Positions 25,873 to 34,419 of a DNA stretch of 64,000 bases are shown here, one piece after another. The stretch comes from Romeriopsis sp046049545 (lineage in GTDB: Bacteria > Cyanobacteriota > Cyanobacteriia > Leptolyngbyales > Leptolyngbyaceae). The notes under the pieces were generated by a model, which was given only the letters and a program-made list of their open reading frames with translations, ran no database searches and had not been told where the DNA came from. How positions within the stretch are numbered: position 1 is the stretch's first letter; each line of letters begins with the position of its first letter. The position numbers and the translations under genes were made by a program. Where the stretch lies: positions 16,573 through 80,572 of the forward strand of contig JBJORF010000021.1 in assembly GCA_046049545.1 (NCBI GenBank), in the 5' to 3' direction.

Positions 25873-25932
25873 AATTTGCGTTTGGATGAATGGCGTGAGC
25901 GTTTGCGTCGATCGTTAAGGCGCTTGATCTCA

Positions 25933-27780
25933 TTAAGGTGCGGCGGACAGGAACGGTAAGCTGACCCACAGGCCCAAAATGGCCAGACCCACCATGATCG
26001 TCAGCATGTAGAACTGCGATTGACCGGAGGTGCTGTACTTCAAGCTCTGGCCGCTGAATAGGGTCGCCAGACCAAAGAAGTTTGCCAAACCATCGATGAT
26101 GTAACGATCGAACCGATTGGCTAATTCCGCCGCGATCGCCACCAAGGCAATAACTGTGCTGCGATAAATCTGCGGTGTGTAGAAGTCGTAGGCGAATAAA
26201 TCTTGAACCCAAGGCACGGGCAACTGCACGGGCTTCGCGACATTCATCCGGAGGTAAACTACAGCAGCAGTAGCAATCCCCGTAATCGTGCTCCAAATCA
26301 GAATCAGTGCCACTTCTTGATTGAGCTCAGCCCAAGCGGGAAGCAAACCGACCGAATTCAGTACCAACGGCAAATGCAACAGAAAACCCATCGTAATCAT
26401 GATTGGCAGTACCATCGGCCAATGCACTTCGGGACAACGCTCAGCCATCGGATGGGATTGCCCCAGGAAGACACGACAGAAAAGGCGAGTAAAGCCAAAG
26501 GCCAACGCGAGATTCACAAAAATCACGACCGCAACTAGGGGTGATCCACTTTTCCAGAGGTCATCCACCAGCTTGAGCTGGGCCCAGAAACCCCCTAACG
26601 GTGGCAGTGCCACCAAACCCGCTGCCCCAAAAATCAAGCTCAAACCGGAAATCGGACGACGCTTCCACAGGCCACCCATTTGGGTAACGTCCTGGGTAAT
26701 CCCGTTCCACACCACGGCGCTCGTACTCATCACCATCAAGGCCATCCCAAACGCATGGGTGAGGCTCAGCAGCAAAGCCGCCTGGGTATGTCCGGTACCC
26801 ACAGCAATAAAGACTAAACCCATAAATGCACTGGTCGGATAGGACAATGTGCGTTTGATATCGATCTGGCCGATCGCGATCAGCGCCCCCCCGATCGCGC
26901 TAATTGCCCCAATGATCACCGCTACCGTATTCACCGTGGGCGACAAACTGAGCACTGGCTGCAACTTCACCAAGATCCAAGCGCCGACCTGCACGACGAT
27001 CGCGTTCCGCAGAATCGTCCCTGGCACGGGGCCTTCCATCGCTTCGTCGAGCCACAAATGCAGCGGGAACTGAGCGCACTTACCCATCGGCCCGGCAATC
27101 AGCGCCAGGCCAATCAACGTAATCAACGTCGGGTTCACATCGGCAGTTTTCGCCCATTCCGCAAGCTCTGTGTAGTTCCAAGTCCCGGCGATCGGCAGCA
27201 AGGCAACCACACCCATCAGCAGGAACAAGTCACCCACCCGCTTGGTCAAGAAAGCGTCGCGCGCCCCCGTTACCACCAAGGACTGGTTAAACCACAAGCC
27301 AATCAGCAGGTACGTCCCGAGGGTAAGTAATTCCAGGGCGATATAGCCAAAGAACAGCGAATCAGTTAGCACCAGGAAATTCATCCCGGCCTCAAAAAAG
27401 GCCATTAGCGAGAAAAATCGCGCCCAGCCCCAGTCCATCTCCATGTAACCGATCGCGAACACCTGAGACGTAAAGTTCAGCCCCGTAATTACCGCACAGG
27501 CCGCGATCGCGGCCGCATCGATGTGGAACGGAATACTCAAATCCAGACCGGCCACCGACAGCCAAGGTACGGTGAAGTCCACAGCGGGTTCGTTCCAGGC
27601 ATAAAAGAGTGCGATTGATGCATGGACAAAAGCCAGTAACGTCATAAACGCATTCAAATAGCCCGCCGGACGGGGGCCAGTGCGCCGGGTAATACCAGGA
27701 AACCAGAAGACTGAAAGTGCCGCACCGAAGATGGTGTACACCGGCATCAGCCACATCGATTGCACGAGAGGATGGGGCAT
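25933..27780 (-). CDS. ndhF3: NDH-1 subunit 5, NdhF3-type
   Basis: 615 aa, about 16 membrane helices; NuoL-like (FFGYIALELLTLGTYLLIGL, PLHLWLDEAMEGPVPGTIL, QIDIKRTLSYPTSAFMGLVF). First gene of the inducible CO2-uptake operon. It is shorter at the C-terminus than respiratory NdhF1 and lacks its long lateral helix region, as expected of the F3/F4 type. Upstream lies a 414-base gap with LysR-type inverted repeats. Confidence 0.94.
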   Translation of the reverse strand: MPHPLVQSMWLMPVYTIFGAALSVFWFPGITRRTGPRPAGYLNAFMTLLAFVHASIALFYAWNEPAVDFTVPWLSVAGLDLSIPFHIDAAAIAACAVITGLNFTSQVFAIGYMEMDWGWARFFSLMAFFEAGMNFLVLTDSLFFGYIALELLTLGTYLLIGLWFNQSLVVTGARDAFLTKRVGDLFLLMGVVALLPIAGTWNYTELAEWAKTADVNPTLITLIGLALIAGPMGKCAQFPLHLWLDEAMEGPVPGTILRNAIVVQVGAWILVKLQPVLSLSPTVNTVAVIIGAISAIGGALIAIGQIDIKRTLSYPTSAFMGLVFIAVGTGHTQAALLLSLTHAFGMALMVMSTSAVVWNGITQDVTQMGGLWKRRPISGLSLIFGAAGLVALPPLGGFWAQLKLVDDLWKSGSPLVAVVIFVNLALAFGFTRLFCRVFLGQSHPMAERCPEVHWPMVLPIMITMGFLLHLPLVLNSVGLLPAWAELNQEVALILIWSTITGIATAAVVYLRMNVAKPVQLPVPWVQDLFAYDFYTPQIYRSTVIALVAIAAELANRFDRYIIDGLANFFGLATLFSGQSLKYSTSGQSQFYMLTIMVGLAILGLWVSLPFLSAAP

Positions 27781-27914
27781 TGAAGTTCTCAGTTAAGTTA
27801 GGGTGAGCTAAGTTTAGGGTGAATCGTTCAGAGTCAGCGTTTCAGGGTGGCGTTGGTCGGATGTTTGCCAGGGCCAGCCAAATATCACGGGATTACGCCC
27901 AAGGGAGATCGACT

Positions 27915-27937
27915 CATTGAAGAAAATCAATGGTTGA
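27915..27937 (-). promoter_or_regulatory. Candidate LysR (CcmR/CmpR) operator for ndhF3
   Basis: Perfect inverted repeat CATTGA-N6-TCAATG at 27915-27932 overlapping a second one, TCAA-TGG-TTGA, at 27927-27937; about 135 bases upstream of the ndhF3 start. CcmR/NdhR sites known from Synechocystis contain TCAATG and ATCAAT half-sites, which occur here. Confidence 0.5.
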
Positions 27938-28073
27938 TTAGTTTTTCATTCTAAATAATAGATAACACACTTTGTTGACTATGGAAACAGATCGAGAGAT
28001 TGGCTTTTCTAATCCTTTGATCCTACATTTCTAATCCCGGCAATCCTTTAATGCCAGCGCCTTGCTGACAAGA

Positions 28074-28107
28074 AACCCCGCCAGTCCGGGAATCGGTTGA
28101 CGGGGTT
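28074..28107 (-). terminator. Terminator after the small secreted protein gene
   Basis: AACCCCG ... CGGGGTT stem; on the minus strand it is followed by TCTTGT. It lies about 90 bases past the stop of the minus-strand gene at 28195 and before the ndhF3 promoter region. Confidence 0.5.
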
Positions 28108-28194
28108 ATTAATAGATTTTTTCAATCCGACTTGAGTTTAGGATTGAAAAATAGGATTTACCTTGGCGATCGCGCTAGATGATCGCGCGATTGC

Positions 28195-28584
28195 TCAGCT
28201 TGGGAAGCACTTCTGATTCAGCGCTTTAACGAGCTGTGTGGTTTGGCGATTCAGTCGGTCACTGCTCTGGCTGTCCCCTGTTTGGTAGGCGGTTTCCAGT
28301 TGGGTGAAGGCTTGGCTGAACTGGCTCTGGAGCGATCGCAAACCGGGGTCGCTGATGGCAAGGGCGCGTAAACTTTTGGCCTTATTGGCATAGAAGCCTT
28401 GGCCCAGATTTTGGCTTTGGGTGATGGTGCGGAACAGGACGCGACATTGCTGGGCTTTGGGATTGTTGGGTCGCTGGCTGATCAAGTAGGGCACCGTGCC
28501 GATCGCGCCGGAAGCGAGAGATAGGGCCGCAATACTGGCCATAAGGGAATGGGAAGAAACTTTAAACGGTGAAATCTTGAACAT
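28195..28584 (-). CDS. Hypothetical small exported or membrane-anchored protein
   Basis: About 129 aa from ATG 28584 (MFKISPFKVSSHSLMAS); the open frame continues 24 codons upstream but that part is polar and lacks a start site. An N-terminal hydrophobic segment (MASIAALSLASGAIGTVPYL) serves as signal or anchor. The mature part is Gln/Ser-rich and helical, with two cysteines (QQCRVLF and the near-terminal KCFPS) that could form a disulfide outside the cytoplasm. No family recognised. Confidence 0.6.
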   Translation of the reverse strand: MFKISPFKVSSHSLMASIAALSLASGAIGTVPYLISQRPNNPKAQQCRVLFRTITQSQNLGQGFYANKAKSLRALAISDPGLRSLQSQFSQAFTQLETAYQTGDSQSSDRLNRQTTQLVKALNQKCFPS

Positions 28585-28687
28585 GAACCCCGTCGCTTGG
28601 GTAAGGTCTTTATCAAGATAACGACTGCTTCTCCGTGGCATCATCGGCATTCCCACCCATCCGTGGGGAGGTGAATTTGCGGAAATT

Positions 28688-29620
28688 CTAGGAGATTGGG
28701 GCGACGACGATCGCGGATTTTACGGCGCGGGCGTTGGGTTGAGCGTTTTCATTCAGGCTGCCCGGAATGGTTTTGCCGTTGTGGAACAGGCTGGAAGAGC
28801 TGCCGCCATCGAGGTTCATTGCCGTTTCGGCCCCCAGCGATTGGAGCAGTTTGGCGAGTTCTGGCAGGGTGGCTCCGGTTTTCGGGGCGCTTTGAGCGAC
28901 CATGACCAGGATGACGGTTTGGTCGGCGGTGATGCCGATCGCGCTGCGGGCATTGGGCACCTGGGTGCCGATCGCGTCGCGGCCCAATTCCGGGTCAATG
29001 AAGCCTTCTCGCTGGGACTTCAGTTCAGGAAGGAGCTGTGGCCCACCGCCGATCGCGTCGAGCAGCTGACAGCCCTCGGGCCCGTCGCTGCTGTGGCTCT
29101 GGATGCGGTACTGGGGTTGGCCGTTGCAGTCGTAGCGTTGAAATTCGGCCCGATCGAGGATTTGGCGTAGATAGGGCTTGAGTTTGGGGTTTTGGGTGAG
29201 TTGCGGGTTTTGGTTCGGGTCAGCGACGGTTTGGCGGTTGATGATGACGTAGGAGGTGGTCTGCTGGTTGTTCGGGTCAAAAAAGCCTGCGTTAATCGCT
29301 ACGCCCGCCTTGGCGGGTTTGACGAAATCGGCCAGGGGTTGCAATTTCTCGGCGACCACGGGGCGCACGACGGAGCCTTTCGCAGGCGACACTTTGATGA
29401 TGTGGGCCGTCGCTTTGCCGATCGGTTGGGTGCTGTAAGCGATCGCACTCGTTGTCAAAGGATTAAGCGACTGGATTTGAGGGGATTGTGGCGTTTGAGC
29501 CGTGGGGGATTGCGGTGGGCTACTGGGTAGCGGTTGAGCAGATGGCAACTGGTTGCTGCAACTGACTAACAGCAGGGTGCTGCTCAGGGCAATCAACGTG
29601 AATCTCAGGCAGGAACCCAT
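28688..29620 (-). CDS. Lipoprotein with phosphodiester glycosidase (NAGPA) domain
   Basis: 310 aa. Lipobox LLLVSC (Cys about 21), Pro/Ser/Gln linker to residue 60, then the NAGPA fold: VAINAGFFDPNNQQTTSYVI, DAIGGGPQLL, ARSAIGITADQTVILVMVAQ and the signature MNLDGGSSSSLFHNG. Bacterial members act on exported glycans such as exopolysaccharide or wall polymers; the exact substrate here is unknown. Anchored to a membrane on its periplasmic face by inference from the lipobox. Confidence 0.88.
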   Translation of the reverse strand: MGSCLRFTLIALSSTLLLVSCSNQLPSAQPLPSSPPQSPTAQTPQSPQIQSLNPLTTSAIAYSTQPIGKATAHIIKVSPAKGSVVRPVVAEKLQPLADFVKPAKAGVAINAGFFDPNNQQTTSYVIINRQTVADPNQNPQLTQNPKLKPYLRQILDRAEFQRYDCNGQPQYRIQSHSSDGPEGCQLLDAIGGGPQLLPELKSQREGFIDPELGRDAIGTQVPNARSAIGITADQTVILVMVAQSAPKTGATLPELAKLLQSLGAETAMNLDGGSSSSLFHNGKTIPGSLNENAQPNARAVKSAIVVAPIS

Positions 29621-29699
29621 ACCGACCTCCGCTGCCGCTGGCTGAACATTGAGTGCGTGCGGCTGCTTCCATTAGGCCGTAGGAATGGCCGATCGGGAC

Positions 29700-32351
29700 T
29701 TAAAACGCATCAAAATTTAATGCGCTCAAATCCTCGTCATCCTCCAGATTCGGCGGAACTACCGTACGATTCACCGCCGTGCGATAGCTCTCTCGTTTGG
29801 TCGTTGCTTCGACGGTAATTGCCGCCACTTGGATTTCTAAGCTACCGAAGGGCACCGTGAGCTGCGTTGTCGCTTCCAGTTCATTGCGACCATTGGGCAG
29901 GAAGTCCACCATCCAGCGTGGCCCATCGAGTAAGGTGCGCGACTGCCGATCGTTGATCCAGAGTTTGACGTAGAGCTTCGGCAGGATGTTCGGCAGTTTG
30001 ACCCGAATGCGGACAGGCTGCCCCGTAACTAATTCGCCCGGTTCGAGAATGTCGATCGTGGGTTCGGGAATCGCCTCTTCCAGGGGCACTAACAAGGGAT
30101 TGTTGCCGCGATCGGCGACTTTCGTTGGGCTCGGTAGCGCTTCGGGCAAATCATCAACGACGACTTCACCGGCGGCGGGGTCGAGATTGTCCTGGGGGAC
30201 TTCGATGATCTCGGGCTCGGGGGCAATTGCGGCAGCTATCCCATTGGCCGATCCAGCGGCGAGCGGTTCATGATCAACGGTTAAATCTTCAGCGGCTAAA
30301 TCTTCAGTGGCTAAATCTTCAGCGGCTAAATTTTCAGTGGTCAAATCTTCAGCGGCTAAATCTTCAGCGGCTAAATCTTCAGCGATGGACGTACCTCCAT
30401 CATCGATCGCATCCGCCGCCGCCGGCTCCAGCGACAGCTCTAACCAGTCGTCTGGCAAGGGCTTACCAGTGGTGGTGGAGAGGAGTAACCCGGCTGCGGG
30501 TTCAATGACGGGTTCCGGCTCCGGGGCGAGGGGGTTTTCCAGTTCGAGGTCGTCGATGTTGAACAGTGCATCATCGAGTTCAGTCAGACCCGCGATCGGA
30601 TCGAATTGCTCAATTTCCGGTTCGGCCTCGCCCGGTAACGCGACTTCCTGCATCGATTCCCGTTTTTTGCGCGGCGCGGGTTCCGGCGCATTCTCCGGCG
30701 CATCCCCAATCAACGTAAAAAAGCCAAAATCCACCGGGGGCAGTGGGCCATCCCCGCCCGTTTTCGGCGGCTGACTGGCGGCTTCGAGGGCGGCCATTTC
30801 GGCGGCTACGGCCTCGGGGTCGATCGTCGCGAGCAGCGATTCGACCGCTGCCATTGCGGTAAATGTCACCTGCGCTAATTCTTCCACCCCATCATCCCAA
30901 ACCGCCACTTCACCGACCAATAACTGAGCTTGGACATCGGCTTTGACCGCTAGCGGGGCGGCGATCGCGATGGGGAAGTTGGCTCGCTCCAAGGGTTGAC
31001 GGTATTCGGCGATCAGGGTCGCGGTTTGGGGATCGATCAGTTTGACGACGATTTCGCCTTGATCGATCGTGGCGGGTTGGGTTGCGCTGATCACCTGGCC
31101 ATAGACCATGAGTGCTTCACCGCCTCGAAAGTTGTAGAAGCTCGGATCGAGGGCGATCGTGAGCATGGGTGCAGCACTGATGGCCGGCTGTGCGGTTGGC
31201 AGAATATCCGACGCGTCTAATAGGGCATCCACTTCCGCCGGAGAAGCGATTCGGGGTTCCGGCGAGGCGATAGTTTCGGGCAGGGCGGTGAGTTCTGACG
31301 TTGGCTCCAGCGGCGGCTCAACCGTTGGGGCAGAATTACCGAAATGCTCGCTGGCCCCACTGCGGACGCGCATTCCCCAGACATTCGGATCATTGGCAAG
31401 ATCGATCGGATGGTCATTAGCAGCATCAATCAACTGGGCATCGCGATCGGTGAAGGTCATGACATCGCTGCTGTCCGGTATGTCGTCCTGAAGCAACAGT
31501 TCTAGGTTGGCATCAATCCGCGCTGCGTCCTCGAAGTCCTCGGCTTCGAGGACAGAAAATAAGTCATCAAAGATCGCAAACTCATCTGTTTCCCCTGGAG
31601 CGGGGGTTAATTCTGCTGTGGGTTCGGCGGCCTGCGGGGTGTTGCCGAGGAACTTGTGGCCTTCCCAGTCGAGTAGGGTTTCATCGTCATCGCTGACCAC
31701 TTCTAATTGCGTCATTGAAGCAGGCAAGGTTGAAGGGTCGTCGCTTTGAGCCGTCCAGGGGTCGGGTTCTGGCTCGATCGCCGCGATGCCTTGGCCGATC
31801 GTGGCGAGATCTTCAGCGAGATCAGTTTGGTTACGATCGCGGTTGGGGGTGGTGCTACCGAATAGGGCTTCAAGGCTAAGGGCATCTTCCTCGGCGATCG
31901 TGGCTTGATCGACGACGGCTTTTGTGGGTTGGAGGGTGGGATCAAGGGGTGGGGCGAAGATGGCTTCGAGTTCGGTAGCAATTGGGTCGGCGGCGATCAG
32001 GTCGGCGGGCTGAATTAAAAAATCAAGTTTCTGCGGCGACGCGGTTCGATCGCTCGCGGAAATCGAAAATTCCCATTTCCCCGGTTTCAGCGTGGTAAAG
32101 GGCATTAAAAGTAAGGTGCCTTTGTCGTTGCTGGTGGCGGTTTTTTGTTTGCTGCGGCGTTTGGTGCTGGGGTCGGTGTGGGCGATCTGGATGGTGGTTT
32201 CCAGGTGGGGCTGCTGGATGCGTGCGATGATGCGATAGCGGCCTTCGGTAAGTTGTCCGCCGATCGCTGCTAAGGGTCGCCAAGGCTGACTCTCGCCTTG
32301 TTGATTATTTGCTTGTTGAACCAGAAACACCCACTGCGCTTGAGTCACCAT
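29700..32351 (-). CDS. Large acidic hypothetical protein with AEDL tandem repeat
   Basis: 883 aa. The N-terminus (QWVFLVQQANNQQGESQPWRP, TEGRYRIIARI) resembles a conserved cyanobacterial hypothetical family in which residues 1-115 form one beta-rich domain. A very acidic, Ala/Glu/Pro-rich low-complexity middle (residues 120-750) contains two more ordered beta segments, FYNFRGGEALMVYGQVISAT and the C-terminal VRIRVKLPNILPKLYVKLWI. Within it seven copies of a five-residue unit (AEDLA/T) are encoded by a 15-bp DNA repeat. No signal peptide or enzyme motif. Function unknown. Confidence 0.75.
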   Translation of the reverse strand: MVTQAQWVFLVQQANNQQGESQPWRPLAAIGGQLTEGRYRIIARIQQPHLETTIQIAHTDPSTKRRSKQKTATSNDKGTLLLMPFTTLKPGKWEFSISASDRTASPQKLDFLIQPADLIAADPIATELEAIFAPPLDPTLQPTKAVVDQATIAEEDALSLEALFGSTTPNRDRNQTDLAEDLATIGQGIAAIEPEPDPWTAQSDDPSTLPASMTQLEVVSDDDETLLDWEGHKFLGNTPQAAEPTAELTPAPGETDEFAIFDDLFSVLEAEDFEDAARIDANLELLLQDDIPDSSDVMTFTDRDAQLIDAANDHPIDLANDPNVWGMRVRSGASEHFGNSAPTVEPPLEPTSELTALPETIASPEPRIASPAEVDALLDASDILPTAQPAISAAPMLTIALDPSFYNFRGGEALMVYGQVISATQPATIDQGEIVVKLIDPQTATLIAEYRQPLERANFPIAIAAPLAVKADVQAQLLVGEVAVWDDGVEELAQVTFTAMAAVESLLATIDPEAVAAEMAALEAASQPPKTGGDGPLPPVDFGFFTLIGDAPENAPEPAPRKKRESMQEVALPGEAEPEIEQFDPIAGLTELDDALFNIDDLELENPLAPEPEPVIEPAAGLLLSTTTGKPLPDDWLELSLEPAAADAIDDGGTSIAEDLAAEDLAAEDLTTENLAAEDLATEDLAAEDLTVDHEPLAAGSANGIAAAIAPEPEIIEVPQDNLDPAAGEVVVDDLPEALPSPTKVADRGNNPLLVPLEEAIPEPTIDILEPGELVTGQPVRIRVKLPNILPKLYVKLWINDRQSRTLLDGPRWMVDFLPNGRNELEATTQLTVPFGSLEIQVAAITVEATTKRESYRTAVNRTVVPPNLEDDEDLSALNFDAF
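30280..30384 (-). repeat. Seven 15-bp in-frame tandem units
   Basis: Seven units of GCTAAATCTTCAGCG (+ strand), differing at few positions, exactly 105 bp. On the coding strand they read as AEDL plus A or T. Unit number could vary between strains without shifting the frame. Confidence 0.9.
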
Positions 32352-32452
32352 GCCTGATCGCCGCCTGCTTCGGCGTTTGAATAGAATTTGGTCTCAGTCT
32401 ACCGCACGCTTATCCATCTGTCAGACTTTAATTCCACGGGTGTGGCAATGCC

Positions 32453-32662
32453 CCAGCAATTCCAAATTCAAAGTTTATCTATTGGCGATCGGGGTTGAAA
32501 ATTGGTGTTGCGCGATTGGGGGCGCGGAAAACGCGCCCGTACGGGCGGGATCGATCATCGCCCCATCCCATCCATGCAGGCCTCCCACGCCCACAGCCCA
32601 CGCCAACCCACGATCACCCCCATCACCCGATCGATGCAATCCGTTGAATTTGGAATTGCTGG
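32453..32662. mobile_element. MITE-like element, copy 1 (family A), 210 bp
   Basis: Terminal inverted repeats are perfect over 19 bp: CCAGCAATTCCAAATTCAA (32453-32471) and its complement (32644-32662). CAATGC occurs on both outer sides (32446-32451 and 32663-32668), a possible target duplication with one extra C at the left. The interior has GGCGCGGAAAACGCGCC and CGCCCGTACGGGCG palindromes and no ORF. It fills most of the 421-base gap between the acidic protein gene and psaL; a second copy is at 60309-60646. Confidence 0.75.
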
Positions 32663-32688
32663 CAATGCACGCAGTCTAGTGCGAATGC

Positions 32689-32724
32689 AAAACAGGCCCG
32701 GACCAATCGGCCCAGACCTGTTTT
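32689..32724 (-). terminator. psaL terminator
   Basis: AAAACAGG ... CCTGTTTT outer stem with a GGGCC/GGTCC inner stem; on the minus strand it follows the psaL stop by about 50 bases and ends in TTTTGC. Symmetric A and T runs make it potentially bidirectional. Confidence 0.7.
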
Positions 32725-32772
32725 GTGTCGATGGCAAAAATCCTAGACTGACTTGAGTTGGACTCAGTCGGA

Positions 32773-33243
32773 CTAGTTGATCGCGCCTTTCATAATCGAA
32801 TCGAGCACGCTGAAATTGGAGAGCAGGATGTAGGCGAAGAACGCACCACCCATTGCCCCGATCAAGAAACCAGCGGAGAATTTGCTCCAGCCCCCTGCGG
32901 TTTGCAGGTCGGAGGAGTTACCCGATTGGTCGCCTTGGAAGCGCGCTAAACCGTGGGACGACAGCCCGACAGTGAGCACGATGATTAGCCCGATCGCGCC
33001 AATCAGACCGCCCAGTTCCGGGGTATCTGAGTCGCGCAGGGGGCCGAGCAAAGTCCAAGGCCCAACCAAGAAATAACCGTGCGCCATGCCGACTTCCAAG
33101 CCGCGAAGCAAGGGAGACAGACCAGGGCGATAGGCTGGCAAGTTGCCGATGAACGCCCGAGTGAACCCGGAGTCGCTAATCGGTGTGGAAAGGTGGCCGA
33201 CAAAGGGATCGCCACCATAGGGCTTTACGAGTTGTTCAGACAT
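32773..33243 (-). CDS. psaL: Photosystem I reaction centre subunit XI
   Basis: 156 aa. KPYGGDPFVGHLSTPISDS, FIGNLPAYRPGLSPLLRGLE and VGMAHGYFLVGPW are PsaL signatures; three membrane helices follow. PsaL holds PSI trimers or tetramers together. No psaI reading frame was found in the 159 bases upstream, where it lies in some cyanobacteria. The GST gene ends 160 bases upstream on the same strand. Confidence 0.97.
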   Translation of the reverse strand: MSEQLVKPYGGDPFVGHLSTPISDSGFTRAFIGNLPAYRPGLSPLLRGLEVGMAHGYFLVGPWTLLGPLRDSDTPELGGLIGAIGLIIVLTVGLSSHGLARFQGDQSGNSSDLQTAGGWSKFSAGFLIGAMGGAFFAYILLSNFSVLDSIMKGAIN

Positions 33244-33402
33244 AATGCTTATAATTCCTACCCGTTCTGCACAATCATAAGCGGAAGATTTAACCCCCGC
33301 TCAAGGATCGGCCCCTGGCTTCAAAAAAGTTCACGGGACTGCTTTAAGGTGGTTTACAAGTCGTTAGACTCGGTAACAGTTAGCGCAGTGAGTGCTCATT
33401 TT

Positions 33403-34194
33403 CTAGTCGATGCTGATGCTAGTCGGACGGCCACTGTCAGCGCTGGGCGGCGGGGTTGGTACAGTGCTTTGGCGGAAGTCAGCATACAAGCGATCGCGCC
33501 ATGCCCAAAATGCATCAAACTCGGGGCTATCGGCTACACCGGGAACACCTTCGCCTTTGATGCTGTGGGGCAGGTTGAGGTAGCCGCCCGTGGGCACTTT
33601 GACATACAAGGTTAAACCGGCGACGGCGAAGTCAGCGAGAGTCGGGGTGCTGCCTAGGAGATAGGGTTGGTTAGCCAAAATCGCACTGAGATGGCGCAGG
33701 TCTTGCTTCAGCGCTTCACGCACATTGTCTACACCGAGACCAACGGGCGCACCGAGGTTGCCGAGCAGGTTGACAGGCAGACCGCTCAGGAGGGATTTCA
33801 CGGGCATCGGCGTGATTTCGGGCAGGAAAGCGGTGCGGAAATTCGGATTTTGGCTGAGGCAGGCGATCAATCCCTTGCGCGCATCCATGCCGAGGACTTC
33901 ATCGGCCCACTGTTCCAGGATCAGGCATTGGGCTTTTTGGACGGGATCGGTGGGGATGATCGGCTTTTCGGGGTAGCGTCGATCGAGGTATTCCGCGATC
34001 GCGGTGGAGTCGGCAATGTAGGTGTCACCATCTTTGAGCACGGGGACTTGGCGCTGGCCCGTTTTTTGGAACAGTTCGAGCTGGCCGATACCGGGAACCA
34101 CTTCAACTTTTTGGTAGGCGAGTCCTTTATAGTCGAGGATCAGCCGCACTTTTTCGGCATAGTGCGATGCTTCAAATTGATGTAGTTCCAACAT
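33403..34194 (-). CDS. Glutathione S-transferase family protein
   Basis: 263 aa from ATG 34194 (MLELHQFEASHYAEKVR); the open frame upstream is not protein-like. The thioredoxin-fold half has the cis-Pro segment RQVPVLKDGDTYIADSTAIAEYLDRRYP; a mostly helical C-domain follows (YLLGSTPTLADFAVAGLTLY). The first active-site position reads S in ASHYAEK, as in cyanobacterial GSTs of the omega/chi-like or stringent-starvation-type groups. Substrate unknown. A C/G fold-back repeat lies about 115 bases upstream. Confidence 0.88.
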   Translation of the reverse strand: MLELHQFEASHYAEKVRLILDYKGLAYQKVEVVPGIGQLELFQKTGQRQVPVLKDGDTYIADSTAIAEYLDRRYPEKPIIPTDPVQKAQCLILEQWADEVLGMDARKGLIACLSQNPNFRTAFLPEITPMPVKSLLSGLPVNLLGNLGAPVGLGVDNVREALKQDLRHLSAILANQPYLLGSTPTLADFAVAGLTLYVKVPTGGYLNLPHSIKGEGVPGVADSPEFDAFWAWRDRLYADFRQSTVPTPPPSADSGRPTSISID

Positions 34195-34309
34195 TTGGTC
34201 TGAGGCTCCAATTGCGTCAGTCGGGTTCCAGCCCAATGTAACCTTATTTGCCCGATCGCGCGGTTTGGCCCTAGGTGTTGGATACCGCACCTAATCGCCT
34301 TACCAAAGC

Positions 34310-34374
34310 GCCCCCTGGCCCCCAATACGGGGGGAACGGTCATCAAAGCCCCTAGCATTGGGGGGTTTGGGGGC
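34310..34374. repeat. C/G fold-back repeat, copy 1 (family C)
   Basis: GCCCCCTGGCCCCCAATA ... TTGGGGGGTTTGGGGGC: the two ends pair and inner C5/G5 hairpins form inside. Related copies at 50004-50067 and 57666-57759. Confidence 0.8.
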
Positions 34375-34419
34375 CGGCTGGCTCTTGTATCCCAACTAGA
34401 GTTTCGATGAATACCGCTC

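Larger units (their letters stand above)
27781..28194. other. Upstream region of the ndhF3 operon
   Basis: This 414-base non-coding gap holds the candidate LysR site at 27915-27937 and, further from ndhF3, a hairpin at 28074-28107. The part from 27940 to 28060 is AT-rich and is the natural place for the minus-strand promoter. No ORF is supported. Confidence 0.5.

Noticed and set aside
33353..33370. HLR1-like direct repeat TTTACAAG-TC-GTTAGACT upstream of psaL
   Set aside because: Spacing resembles the RpaB HLR1 site, but the second half-site is mismatched and the distance to the psaL start (over 100 bases) is larger than usual. Not called.
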